Origin: Sphingobacteriaceae bacterium
GTDB lineage: Bacteria; Bacteroidota; Bacteroidia; B-17B0; Aurantibacillaceae
Direction: 5' to 3'
DNA length: 64,000 bases
Assembly (NCBI GenBank): GCA_947480015.1
Contig: CANKBS010000001.1
Coordinates: 208,367 to 272,366, forward strand
Shown here: positions 1-7,983 of the stretch, piece by piece
Numbering within the stretch: position 1 is the first letter of the stretch
Layout: each line of letters opens with the position of its first letter
Translations under genes and position numbers: made by a program
The notes under the pieces: generated by a model
What the model saw: the letters and a program-made list of their open reading frames with translations, nothing else
The model's database searches: none
Told to the model about the DNA's origin: nothing

Positions 1-48
1 AGTTTCACGAATCACCCGTAAGGTGTTTATTTTGCCTGTTTCTATCAT
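1..48 (-). CDS. S1-domain RNA-binding protein (CvfB/YitL-like), N-terminal tip only
   Basis: Only the first 16 codons are inside the window; the gene runs off the left edge on the minus strand. The start codon is the complement of 46-48 and the visible peptide reads MIETGKINTLRVIRET. This resembles the usual beginning of the Bacteroidota CvfB/YitL family, RNA-binding proteins with several S1-like domains. The match rests on 16 residues, so the assignment is tentative. It is divergent from the DMT transporter gene, with about 150 bases between the two start codons that must hold both promoters. Confidence 0.5.
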   Translation of the reverse strand, partial: MIETGKINTLRVIRET

Positions 49-198
49 AATTTAATATTGCGCACGAAGGTACGGTATTATTTCACCTTCAAAAAATTAA
101 GCCTTATTAGGCTGAATAAGAAAACAATGCTCTACATTTGCCACGCAATTAAAAAAGGGCTAATTTTTCAACTAACTAACTAATTTAAGCAACCCAAA

Positions 199-1071
199 AT
201 GAAATCAAAAACTATTTCCTGGATCATCCTCATTGGATTAGCCCTTGTTTGGGGAAGTTCTTTTATTCTTATGAAACGGGGCATGGAAGCCTTTAGCAGT
301 GATGAAGTAGCCGCCATGCGCATCTCCATTGCCTTTTTGGTTTTAATTCCATTTTATATCAAACACCATAAAATTGATCTGAAGAAATATTTACCCGGAC
401 TACTCATTATGGGTGTTTTTGGGAATTTAATCCCCGCCTTTTTATTCACTAAGGCCGAAACCGAAATCAGTAGCAGTTTGGCCGGTATGCTCAATGCGCT
501 TACGCCTTTTTTCACCATTCTGGTTTCAGTCATCTGGTTAAAGGCTAAGCCATCGGGTATTAAGATCACCGGCATTATTATTGGCTTTATATCCGCCTCT
601 TGTTTGATGATCTTTGATAAGACCGACAATACCTTTCAGAACATCAGTTACAGTTTGTTGGTCATAATTGCCACCATTTGTTATGCCATTAGCGTAAATG
701 GAATAAGGAAATTTTTGAGCGATTTAAATCCGGTTACGGCAACGGTGTGGGCTTTTAGCTTTACGGGTCCGGTTGCTTTGGTTTATTTGTTTGGTTTTAC
801 CGAATTCACCACACATTTAACAACTGAGCCTCAGGCACTTAGTTCTTTAGGGTATATTTGTATCCTAGCAATGATAGGCACAGCCTTGTCGGTTATCTTT
901 TATAATGTGCTCATAAGGCAGGCCGGAGTGCTGTTTGCAAGCAGTTGTACCTATTTAATTCCCATTGTGGCGGTACTTTGGGGTGTTTTTGACGGTGAGA
1001 GCGTGAATATGGCTCAGATTTTGAGCATTGTGGCCATTATCATGAGTGTTTATTTGATTAATCGCGACTAA
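199..1071 (+). CDS. DMT-superfamily (EamA) transporter
   Basis: A 290-residue polytopic inner-membrane protein with the two-fold EamA architecture: one repeat from about residue 9 to 137 and a second from about 150 to 286, ten predicted membrane segments in all. The first helix carries the typical WGSSFILMKRG stretch, followed by the conserved R-x-S-I-A-F-L region. Members export or import small metabolites such as amino acids or nucleotides; the substrate cannot be read from sequence. It is monocistronic: 78 bases downstream a separate promoter drives rplU. The length is normal for the family. Confidence 0.88.
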   Translation: MKSKTISWIILIGLALVWGSSFILMKRGMEAFSSDEVAAMRISIAFLVLIPFYIKHHKIDLKKYLPGLLIMGVFGNLIPAFLFTKAETEISSSLAGMLNALTPFFTILVSVIWLKAKPSGIKITGIIIGFISASCLMIFDKTDNTFQNISYSLLVIIATICYAISVNGIRKFLSDLNPVTATVWAFSFTGPVALVYLFGFTEFTTHLTTEPQALSSLGYICILAMIGTALSVIFYNVLIRQAGVLFASSCTYLIPIVAVLWGVFDGESVNMAQILSIVAIIMSVYLINRD

Positions 1072-1073
1072 AA

Positions 1074-1104
1074 TTTGCACTTTACTAAGAATTGAGTATA
1101 TTTG
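1074..1104 (+). promoter_or_regulatory. Bacteroidota-type promoter of rplU-rpmA
   Basis: TTTG at 1074-1077 and TATATTTG at 1097-1104 are separated by 19 bases, matching the Bacteroidota sigma-ABfr consensus TTTG-N17-23-TAnnTTTG. The -33 box begins right after the stop codon of the transporter gene. Transcription should begin near 1110, giving an rplU leader of about 40 bases that contains TTTTTAAAGG and an A-rich run instead of a Shine-Dalgarno sequence. Confidence 0.75.
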
Positions 1105-1149
1105 CATCCCTTTTTAAAGGAATTTATTAACAATTAAAAACCAAATTAA

Positions 1150-1650
1150 ATGTACGCAATTGTAGAAATAGCCGGGCAACAATTTAAAGTGGAACGTGGA
1201 AACAAAGTTTACGTTCACCGCCTAGAGGCTAACGAGGGCGAGAAAATTGAATTTGACAAAGTTTTCTTATTAGACAACGATGGAAAAATTTCAGTTGGAA
1301 ACCCTACGGTAGATGGCGCTAAAGTAGCAGCCACAGTAATTAGTCACGTTAAAGGTGACAAAGTGATTATTTTCAAAAAGAAACGTCGTAAAGGCTATCA
1401 AAAATGGAATAACCACCGTCAAAGCTTCACGCAAATTTTAATTCAAGGAGTATTAGCCAAAGGCGATAAACTTCAGGAAGAATTAAAAGCAGAACGTATT
1501 GTTCGTGTGCAAGGTATGCGAAACAAGCCGGTAGTAGCCGAAGCAACTGCAGTTGTAGCAGAAGCCCCGGTGAAAAAAGCCCCAGCAAAAAAAGCAGCTC
1601 CTAAAAAAGCAGCCGCTAAAAAAACAACAACTAAGAAAAAAGAAGACTAA
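1150..1650 (+). CDS. rplU: 50S ribosomal protein L21 with Lys/Ala-rich C-terminal tail
   Basis: Large-subunit protein that binds 23S rRNA next to L20. Residues 1 to about 101 form the complete L21 domain, including the conserved start [15 protein letters not shown] and the [16 protein letters not shown] segment. The protein then continues to 166 residues, roughly 60 more than the canonical length, through a short linker ([15 protein letters not shown]) into an alanine/lysine/proline tail with repeated [13 protein letters not shown] units. Such tails occur in other Bacteroidota L21 proteins; their role is not established here. rpmA follows 82 bases downstream, the usual L21-L27 pairing. Confidence 0.97.
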   Translation: MYAIVEIAGQQFKVERGNKVYVHRLEANEGEKIEFDKVFLLDNDGKISVGNPTVDGAKVAATVISHVKGDKVIIFKKKRRKGYQKWNNHRQSFTQILIQGVLAKGDKLQEELKAERIVRVQGMRNKPVVAEATAVVAEAPVKKAPAKKAAPKKAAAKKTTTKKKED

Positions 1651-1732
1651 AAAATAGTTTTTAATGTTTAGTGCTTAGTGATGAGTTAAGCCTATTAAAA
1701 GCTAAAAACTAATAATTTAAAATTAATAAGAA

Positions 1733-1993
1733 ATGGCACACAAGAAAGGCGCGGGTTCATCAGATAATGGTCGTGATTCGCATAGTAAACGTTTAGGCGT
1801 TAAAATTTTTGGTGGACAAGCATGTATCGCCGGAAACATTATTGTTCGTCAACGTGGTACTAAACATAATCCTTCTGTAGGTGTAGGTATGGGAAAAGAT
1901 CATACTTTATATGCTTTAGTTGACGGTAAAGTTGTTTTCAAAAAGAAAAGAGACGACCGTTCGTATGTTTCGGTGGTTCCTGTAGAAGGATAA
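1733..1993 (+). CDS. rpmA: 50S ribosomal protein L27
   Basis: An 86-residue L27. It starts [16 protein letters not shown], so the flexible N-terminus that reaches toward the peptidyl transferase centre is exposed directly and the cleavable extension known from Firmicutes is absent. The conserved [10 protein letters not shown] and VRQRGT-H segments are present. It lies downstream of rplU; the 82-base spacer contains an AT-rich string (TTTAGTGCTTAGTGATGAG) like the dispersed repeats near 56,800 and 59,150. A strong intrinsic terminator follows, so rplU-rpmA form a two-gene operon. Confidence 0.98.
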   Translation: MAHKKGAGSSDNGRDSHSKRLGVKIFGGQACIAGNIIVRQRGTKHNPSVGVGMGKDHTLYALVDGKVVFKKKRDDRSYVSVVPVEG

Positions 1994-2014
1994 ACCTTGT
2001 TTTCAAAGGACATT

Positions 2015-2046
2015 AAAGCCCTCCGTGAAAACGGTGGGCTTTTTCC
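2015..2046 (+). terminator. Intrinsic terminator of rplU-rpmA
   Basis: AAAGCCC-T-CCGT, GAAA tetraloop, ACGG-T-GGGCTTT followed by a T-rich run. The stem has eleven pairs interrupted by one T/T mismatch and begins 21 bases after the rpmA stop. Confidence 0.9.
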
Positions 2047-2154
2047 GTTTTAGCTAAGTCGGCTAAAAACTGCTCATAATAATTTAAGCGGAAGTTCCTT
2101 TCATTTCAATTCAAGCATTAAATTTGTTTTAAAATACTAATTTTCCCTTTAAGC

Positions 2155-3429
2155 ATGTTACAACTTAATTATATCCGCGAAAACAAAGAAGAGGTGATCA
2201 ATCGTCTGGCTATTAAAAATTTTAAAAACGCCGATAACATCATTAATACGATTATTGAACTTGACACCAATCGTAAAGCCGCTCAAAAACAGGCCGATGA
2301 CACCAAGGCAGAAGCCAATGCCATGGCTCGCCAGATTGGTGACCTGATGAAATCAGGTAAAAAAGAAGAAGCAGAGGTTTTAAAAGCCAAAACCGGTGAA
2401 TTAAAAAACACCGAAAAAGTGCTCGATGACAAACAAAAAAGTATTGAAGCAGAGATCCAGTTGTTATTGGTAACGGTTCCCAATTTGCCGCATAGTTCAG
2501 TACCAACAGGTAAAGGGGCAGAAGATAATACCGTGGTGCTTGAATTCGGAGATAAACCTCAATTGCCTGCAAATGCCAAGCCACACTGGGAATTAACCAG
2601 TAAATACGACATCATTGATTTTGAAATGGGGGTTAAATTAACCGGTGCCGGATTTCCGGTTTACAAAGGTAAAGGTGCGCGCTTACAACGTGCCCTGATA
2701 AATTTTTTCCTTGATCGTGCAACCGCTAGAGGTTATAACGAAGTGCAACCACCCATTTTAGTGAATGAAGACAGCGGTTATGGTACCGGTCAGTTACCCG
2801 ATAAAGAAGGACAAATGTATCATGCAACGGTTGATAATTTATATTTAATCCCAACTGCTGAGGTGCCTATAACCAATATGTATCGCGATGTTATTTTAAA
2901 AGAAAGTGATTTCCCGATAAAAAATTGTGGTTATACTCCTTGTTTCAGACGTGAGGCTGGCAGTTATGGGAAAGATGTGAGAGGATTGAACCGCCTGCAT
3001 CAATTTGATAAAGTTGAAATTGTACAGATTGCGCATCCAGCCGAAAGTTACAAGATACTAGAAGACATGAAAGATTATGTGGCCGACTTACTAAAAGAAT
3101 TGGGTCTGCCATTCCGTATTTTAAAATTATGCGGTGGCGATATGAGTTTTGGAAGTGCCTTAACTTATGATTTGGAAGTATGGAGTGCTGCACAACAACG
3201 TTGGTTAGAAGTGAGCAGCGTGAGTAATTTTGAAACTTTCCAGACTAACCGCTTAAAATGCCGTTACAAAGACGATAAAGGAAAAACACAACTGGCACAC
3301 AGCTTAAACGGGAGCGCCTTGGCATTGCCGCGTATTGTAGCTGCTTTGTTAGAAAATTACCAGACCGAAGACGCTATAACTATTCCAAAAGCATTGGTGC
3401 CTTATTGCGGCTTCGAACGTATTAGCTAA
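2155..3429 (+). CDS. serS: Serine-tRNA ligase
   Basis: Cytosolic class II aminoacyl-tRNA synthetase that charges tRNA-Ser. At 424 residues it has the usual length. Residues 1 to about 105 are the charged coiled-coil arm that grips the long variable arm of tRNA-Ser. The catalytic core follows, with LIPTAEVPITN, motif 2 (FRREAGSYGKDVRG and LHQFDKVE) and motif 3 (HSLNGSALALPR). The family's common SxCSNFxxFQxRR region reads SSVSNFETFQTNR. The stop codon overlaps the start of the following lipoprotein gene (TAATG), indicating translational coupling. Confidence 0.98.
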   Translation: MLQLNYIRENKEEVINRLAIKNFKNADNIINTIIELDTNRKAAQKQADDTKAEANAMARQIGDLMKSGKKEEAEVLKAKTGELKNTEKVLDDKQKSIEAEIQLLLVTVPNLPHSSVPTGKGAEDNTVVLEFGDKPQLPANAKPHWELTSKYDIIDFEMGVKLTGAGFPVYKGKGARLQRALINFFLDRATARGYNEVQPPILVNEDSGYGTGQLPDKEGQMYHATVDNLYLIPTAEVPITNMYRDVILKESDFPIKNCGYTPCFRREAGSYGKDVRGLNRLHQFDKVEIVQIAHPAESYKILEDMKDYVADLLKELGLPFRILKLCGGDMSFGSALTYDLEVWSAAQQRWLEVSSVSNFETFQTNRLKCRYKDDKGKTQLAHSLNGSALALPRIVAALLENYQTEDAITIPKALVPYCGFERIS

Positions 3430-4013
3430 TGAAAAACCTTGGTTATAGCTTAATGTTGGTTATGGGATTGATCCTCGGTCAATCCTGTAATAAAGCAGAA
3501 AACTATGCAGAGAAGATTAAAACCTTGGATAGTTTGGGCGGCGCCATGAATTCACGCATGCTGGAGTTGCAAAAGGTAGATACCATCCTACTTCAGAAAA
3601 GCATTAACCGTTTTGTGTATTACAAAGAATTTATTGAACTGAACATTCATGATACACTGGATAAAATAGAAGCAGATCAGCTTTTTGATTTTTATGAGAG
3701 CGGTAAGAATCTGAAAAATTTTCAGAACAATCGCAATCTATTGTTAAGTCGTTCGGTTCTTATTAATTCACAGTTGAACAAACTGGCTACTGATCTTAAA
3801 AACAATTCACCCGATCTTGAATTGCTTGAAAAATTTACCGGGCATGAAAAGCAGGAAATAGCCCGATTGCTTGATGCTGCGACCGCCCAGCAAACAATCT
3901 ACCACAGAGGTCTGGAGCAATTTCAGACTTCCTTAAAAGGCGTTGAATTGCTAATCCGCAAAAGAAATAACGGCGAATTGCCCACTATAATAAAAGACAC
4001 CTTAAGTTATTAA
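3429..4013 (+). CDS. Putative lipoprotein of unknown function
   Basis: A 194-residue protein with a signal peptide and a candidate lipobox ending in Cys20 (GQSC), so it is probably a membrane-anchored lipoprotein. The rest is mostly charged alpha-helix with no motif I recognise. Its ATG overlaps the serS stop by one base, and the ybeY start lies one base after its stop, so all three are likely co-transcribed. A functional link to tRNA charging or rRNA maturation is not implied by this packing. Real gene on the basis of operon position and clean signal sequence; function unknown. Confidence 0.8.
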   Translation: MKNLGYSLMLVMGLILGQSCNKAENYAEKIKTLDSLGGAMNSRMLELQKVDTILLQKSINRFVYYKEFIELNIHDTLDKIEADQLFDFYESGKNLKNFQNNRNLLLSRSVLINSQLNKLATDLKNNSPDLELLEKFTGHEKQEIARLLDAATAQQTIYHRGLEQFQTSLKGVELLIRKRNNGELPTIIKDTLSY

Positions 4014-4014
4014 T

Positions 4015-4428
4015 ATGGCCATTAGTTTTCAAATACAAGAAGTTCCATTTAAACTTACCGAAACAGCCCGAACCAAAAGCTGGATCAAAAAAATTATTGA
4101 ACTGGAAAAGAAAAAAACCGGACAATTAAATTTTGTACTTACAAATGACGAGGAGGTTTTAAAAACCAATATTCAATACCTCAAACATAATACTTACACC
4201 GATATTATCACTTTCGATGACTGTGAAGATAAAATCATTAACGGCGACATCATCATTAGTATTGACCGTGTGGCTGAGAATGCCAATAATTTTAAAGTAC
4301 CATTTAAAACAGAATTAAACCGAGTGCTCATACATGGTGTACTTCATTTATGCGGATACGGAGATAAAACAAAAGTTGCTGCCGAACTCATGCGTAAAAA
4401 AGAAAATTGGGCGTTGAAAAAATTCTAA
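4015..4428 (+). CDS. ybeY: Endoribonuclease YbeY (rRNA maturation factor)
   Basis: Metal-dependent single-strand endoribonuclease needed for 16S rRNA 3' end maturation and ribosome quality control. It is 137 residues long. The zinc-binding signature near the C-terminus reads HGVLHLCGYGD, giving the first two histidines. In the canonical HGxLHLxGYDH the third histidine follows the aspartate; here the sequence continues GYGDKTK, so that ligand must come from another residue. From memory, several Bacteroidota members show the same GYxDKT form, so this is probably lineage-typical rather than inactivating. The DIITF-D motif upstream is intact. Confidence 0.93.
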   Translation: MAISFQIQEVPFKLTETARTKSWIKKIIELEKKKTGQLNFVLTNDEEVLKTNIQYLKHNTYTDIITFDDCEDKIINGDIIISIDRVAENANNFKVPFKTELNRVLIHGVLHLCGYGDKTKVAAELMRKKENWALKKF

Positions 4429-4435
4429 GCCGAAA

Positions 4436-5230
4436 TTACTGACCTATCGTAGAAGATCCCGAAACATTATCGTGCGTCACATTACGTAAATTAAAGGTAA
4501 TGGGATAGGTGGTTTTGTACCTCACATAAACGTTGTTTAAAATGGCTGGCTGCCACCTGGTAAGTTTAATGAGTCTCATGGCCTCTTCACTGCAACCTGC
4601 GTTAACACCTTGCTTTACACCTACTCCGGTAACATAGCCATTGGTTTCAACCACGAATTCTAAAATAACGGTTCCTTGAATCGATTTCTCAACGGCCACC
4701 TTAGGATATTCTATTTCAGATAGGATAAATTCTTCCAAACCCTCTTCTCCGTTTTTATAATACTCCGGTGATTGATCAGCGCGTGCATAAATAACAAAAG
4801 TACTGTCAGCAGGCAAGTTTTTTTTCGGACTGAAGCGGTATTTTTGTTTAATGTATTTATTATACTTTTCGGAAGATAAATGTAAATGCACATAATAGGG
4901 CTGAGCCTCCGACAAACTTTGCGTTTGTTGAAATTTTAAAAAACGCAGCATGCGCTTACTTTCATTACGAAGGACATTGTTTTGAACACCATCAATTTTT
5001 ATGTGCCGAGCCTGACCCAGGGAATCAATATCAAAATAAATACTGAATTCGTTCTTAAAATCAGCATTGACAAGTATTTTAGGCAGACTTAATTGAGTTT
5101 GTAAAACCTGATCTAATTGCTCCTTACCACCAAGTACTTGAGCTTCATAGTCACTCGATTGAGCGGATAAAGGAATTAATCCGTTTATAAAACTAAATAC
5201 GATTAAAAAGATAAGCGATCTTTTACACAT
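4436..5230 (-). CDS. TonB-family periplasmic protein with two TonB-like domains
   Basis: A 264-residue exported protein: signal peptide (cleavage probably after LSAQ near residue 24), a degenerate TonB-like fold from about 35 to 118, and a clear TonB C-terminal domain from about 160 to 248 (YPKVAVEKSIQGTVILEFVV, then AMRLIKLTRWQPA). TonB C-terminal domains contact TonB boxes of outer-membrane receptors. This protein lacks the proline-rich spanning segment of a true energy transducer, so it may bind in the periplasm without coupling to ExbBD. Its stop lies 7 bases from the convergent ybeY stop. Confidence 0.82.
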   Translation of the reverse strand: MCKRSLIFLIVFSFINGLIPLSAQSSDYEAQVLGGKEQLDQVLQTQLSLPKILVNADFKNEFSIYFDIDSLGQARHIKIDGVQNNVLRNESKRMLRFLKFQQTQSLSEAQPYYVHLHLSSEKYNKYIKQKYRFSPKKNLPADSTFVIYARADQSPEYYKNGEEGLEEFILSEIEYPKVAVEKSIQGTVILEFVVETNGYVTGVGVKQGVNAGCSEEAMRLIKLTRWQPAILNNVYVRYKTTYPITFNLRNVTHDNVSGSSTIGQ

Positions 5231-5288
5231 ACTTAAAATTAAGAAAAAAAAGAATAAATTAAAATTTTATCGGGAAAATGCCTCCCGC

Positions 5289-6641
5289 TTAGTTGGCTGG
5301 TTTAAGATCATTAGGACTGTAACGTTTTAAGCCCTTAATGCCTGAAAGTTGTGTTTCAAGTATACTTTCATCACCGGCCAACACAAGTTTATAAACACCG
5401 GGTGTATAATATTTCTTCACAACTTTTTGAATGTCTACTAATTTGAGTTTATTCACCTCGTCCAGAATTTTTTTTCTGGTATTAAAATCATATTCAATCG
5501 GATCGAAGTAATTGGCAATTTCTTCGGGATATTCCATGCGTAAAAGGTTTGTTTTAAAGCGGATCAGCTCTATGTCAAAATCTTCCTGAGTAAAACCGGC
5601 TTTCGAAAAATTTTCGAGTGTTTTATCAAATAAGTTAATGGTATTAAGCGCTTCATTGCTTCTAACTGAACAAAACACGGCCATTAAGTTTGAAAACTGT
5701 GAGGTTTGATGTGTGCTGCTGATACCGTATGTTTTACCGCCTTTTTCACGGATCTCTTTAAATAAAACAGTATTAAAGATCATGTTGGCAATCTCAAAGG
5801 CCATGGCCTCTTTACTTTTTTGAGTGGGTGCAATAAAATTCCATTGCAGGGCACATTGTGTGGCAGCTAGGCGGTTTGCAAAATAAATGTCGCATTTTTT
5901 AATGATAGGCATGTCGAGCGAAACTCCGTTCACCTCACCATAAGTGGATTCCCAGGCTCCGAAATATTTTTCTATGAGCGCTTTTACTTCGACACTTTCA
6001 AAATTTCCGCACACTAAAACCTTGGTGTTTTTTGGTGTGTAATTAAAAGCGTGAAATTCTTTTAGTTTTTCGGAGCTAATAAGATTGAGTTGTTCTTTAT
6101 AAATGGTTCTTCCTAATGGATTGTCGAGTCCGTATAAACTCAGGTTTGAATACACCTGAGCCATTTGCGTGATATTCATTTTAGAAGGTTTGTTATAGTC
6201 ACTCATGTAAGAAATGAACTGAGCCAGTTTATCTTTATCAAATAAGGGTTGCAAAACAGCCGCACTCATCAGGTCAAAAACCAAGGAAGCATCTTTACTT
6301 AAAAAGTTTCCTGAAATATAAGTTCGGTCTTTATCCGATTCTGATTTTAAATCGGCTCCAATAGTAAAAGCCAAATCGTTTTGTTGTTCCTCCGTGTATT
6401 TTTTGTTGCCCTGTAATACTAAATTGGCTGTAATGCTATTGTATCCTTGCTGTCCCGGGGGTTCATTTTTTTTGCCACTATTTACGATGAGCTTCACATG
6501 CATGGCTTTTATTTTCCCGTATTTCAGAAAATAAACTTTTAGGCCGTTCTTCAATGTAAATGTTTCAAGATTTGGTATTTCCTGAGCTTTAACACTAAAG
6601 CTAACCAGTATAAAAATCAATATGTTTATTATATTTTTCAT
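5289..6641 (-). CDS. M16 family peptidase-like protein, non-catalytic partner
   Basis: A 450-residue exported protein with a signal peptide (SVKAQE) and the two-lobed M16 (pitrilysin/processing-peptidase-like) fold. The inverted zinc motif HxxEH is missing: the corresponding region reads QQGYNSITANLVLQGN. It is therefore a non-catalytic subunit of the type that pairs with an active M16 protein, as in mitochondrial processing peptidase. The second-lobe features REKGGKTYG and YYTPG-YKLV are preserved. It is 14 bases downstream of the active partner and certainly co-transcribed with it. Substrate unknown. Confidence 0.9.
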   Translation of the reverse strand: MKNIINILIFILVSFSVKAQEIPNLETFTLKNGLKVYFLKYGKIKAMHVKLIVNSGKKNEPPGQQGYNSITANLVLQGNKKYTEEQQNDLAFTIGADLKSESDKDRTYISGNFLSKDASLVFDLMSAAVLQPLFDKDKLAQFISYMSDYNKPSKMNITQMAQVYSNLSLYGLDNPLGRTIYKEQLNLISSEKLKEFHAFNYTPKNTKVLVCGNFESVEVKALIEKYFGAWESTYGEVNGVSLDMPIIKKCDIYFANRLAATQCALQWNFIAPTQKSKEAMAFEIANMIFNTVLFKEIREKGGKTYGISSTHQTSQFSNLMAVFCSVRSNEALNTINLFDKTLENFSKAGFTQEDFDIELIRFKTNLLRMEYPEEIANYFDPIEYDFNTRKKILDEVNKLKLVDIQKVVKKYYTPGVYKLVLAGDESILETQLSGIKGLKRYSPNDLKPAN

Positions 6642-6655
6642 AATTCAACTAATTT

Positions 6656-7972
6656 TCATTCAACTTCTTTTGGTTTGGTATTAATTACTTTTATGCCTGT
6701 TGGATCAAAATAGGATTTAGCAACACGTTTTAAATCATCCTGACTAAGTTTACGATAAGCGTCCATACTGGCGTTATACTTATTGTAATCTTGATAATAA
6801 TACTCAGCCATGCCAATGAGTCCGCAAATTTCAGTATTAGAATAAGCAGTATATACATCTTTGGATTCAAGGTCACTCAGGTAATTTTTTAAATCGACTT
6901 CGTCAATACCATCAGTAATAATTTCATTTATTTCTTTGGCGATTTCCTTTTTAACTTTTGCATTTCCTATTCCTGCCTGCATTACCACATCAAAAACAGT
7001 GTAAGACGGGTACAAGCGATCGGGCGACTGTTGTCCTGAAATACTGTAAGCCATATTATGATTCACTATTCGTTTTTTAATAAGGGAATTCGAGTTACTA
7101 AATAATAGTTCAGACAAAAAATTAAACGCATAGTAATCCGGATGTCCGAATTCGGGTGAAGGGATAATATAGGAATAGATTTGTACGGGAAAATCAACGC
7201 TCATGTCTTCAACGGCAATGTTATGGTGCAATAAATCGGGTGCCGACTTTTTCGCATTAAAGGGTAATTGTTTTTTAATGCCGCCAAAATACTGTTCGCA
7301 GTAGCTAAACATCTCATCGGCATTTACATTGCCGGTAATGACTACAAAAGCATTATTGGGACTGTAATATTTATCATAAAACTCCTGACATTGTTGTGTG
7401 GTGAAGGCGGTGATTTCTTCCAGATTCCCGATGACATCAATTTTATAAGGATGTTTGTCGGGATACAAGTACTTGTAACGGTCGGCCTCAAATCGCTGAT
7501 ACCAGCTGTTTTCACCTAACCTAAGTTCTTCACCCACCACTTCTCTTTCGGTATTTAAAACGTTTTGATCTAAAATAAGATTTTCCATTCTGTCGGCTTC
7601 CATTTCAATGGCTCGTTTCATGTTTTCACCCGGCAACTCCTCGTGGTAAACAGTTCTATCGAATGTGGTATAAGCATTTATTTCACCACCCAGTTTGTCT
7701 ATTACTTTAAATGGTTTGTTTTCACCGGTAAAGTTCTTTGACCCTCTAAACATCATGTGTTCAAATAAATGCGCCATGCCTCTTATGCCATCCCATTCAT
7801 CCTTGCTCCCAACCCTATACCACACTTGTATTTGAGCCATAGTGGTGCTTTTCTTTTCACACACAATTATTTTTAAACCATTGGCCAAGGTTTTTGTTTG
7901 CATGGGGTAATCGAGTGCAAACAAGCACTTTACCTGCATAAGGATAAGTGCTATAATTCCTAATCGTTTCAT
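6656..7972 (-). CDS. M16 family zinc metallopeptidase, catalytic subunit
   Basis: A 438-residue exported peptidase. The inverted zinc motif is HLFEH at residues 68-72, and the distal glutamate ligand is probably E148 (in EREVVGEEL), at the standard spacing of about 76 residues. The N-terminal hydrophobic segment suggests export to the periplasm or outer membrane. With the non-catalytic homologue immediately downstream it should form a heterodimer that cleaves peptides enclosed in its clam-shell chamber. The gene is 11 bases downstream of the DUF5686 gene, so the three genes form one operon. Confidence 0.94.
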   Translation of the reverse strand: MKRLGIIALILMQVKCLFALDYPMQTKTLANGLKIIVCEKKSTTMAQIQVWYRVGSKDEWDGIRGMAHLFEHMMFRGSKNFTGENKPFKVIDKLGGEINAYTTFDRTVYHEELPGENMKRAIEMEADRMENLILDQNVLNTEREVVGEELRLGENSWYQRFEADRYKYLYPDKHPYKIDVIGNLEEITAFTTQQCQEFYDKYYSPNNAFVVITGNVNADEMFSYCEQYFGGIKKQLPFNAKKSAPDLLHHNIAVEDMSVDFPVQIYSYIIPSPEFGHPDYYAFNFLSELLFSNSNSLIKKRIVNHNMAYSISGQQSPDRLYPSYTVFDVVMQAGIGNAKVKKEIAKEINEIITDGIDEVDLKNYLSDLESKDVYTAYSNTEICGLIGMAEYYYQDYNKYNASMDAYRKLSQDDLKRVAKSYFDPTGIKVINTKPKEVE

Positions 7973-7983
7973 GTTCGTAATTA

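Noticed and set aside
7268..7519. Plus-strand frames inside the M16 and DUF5686 genes
   Set aside because: Shadows of well-supported minus-strand genes.
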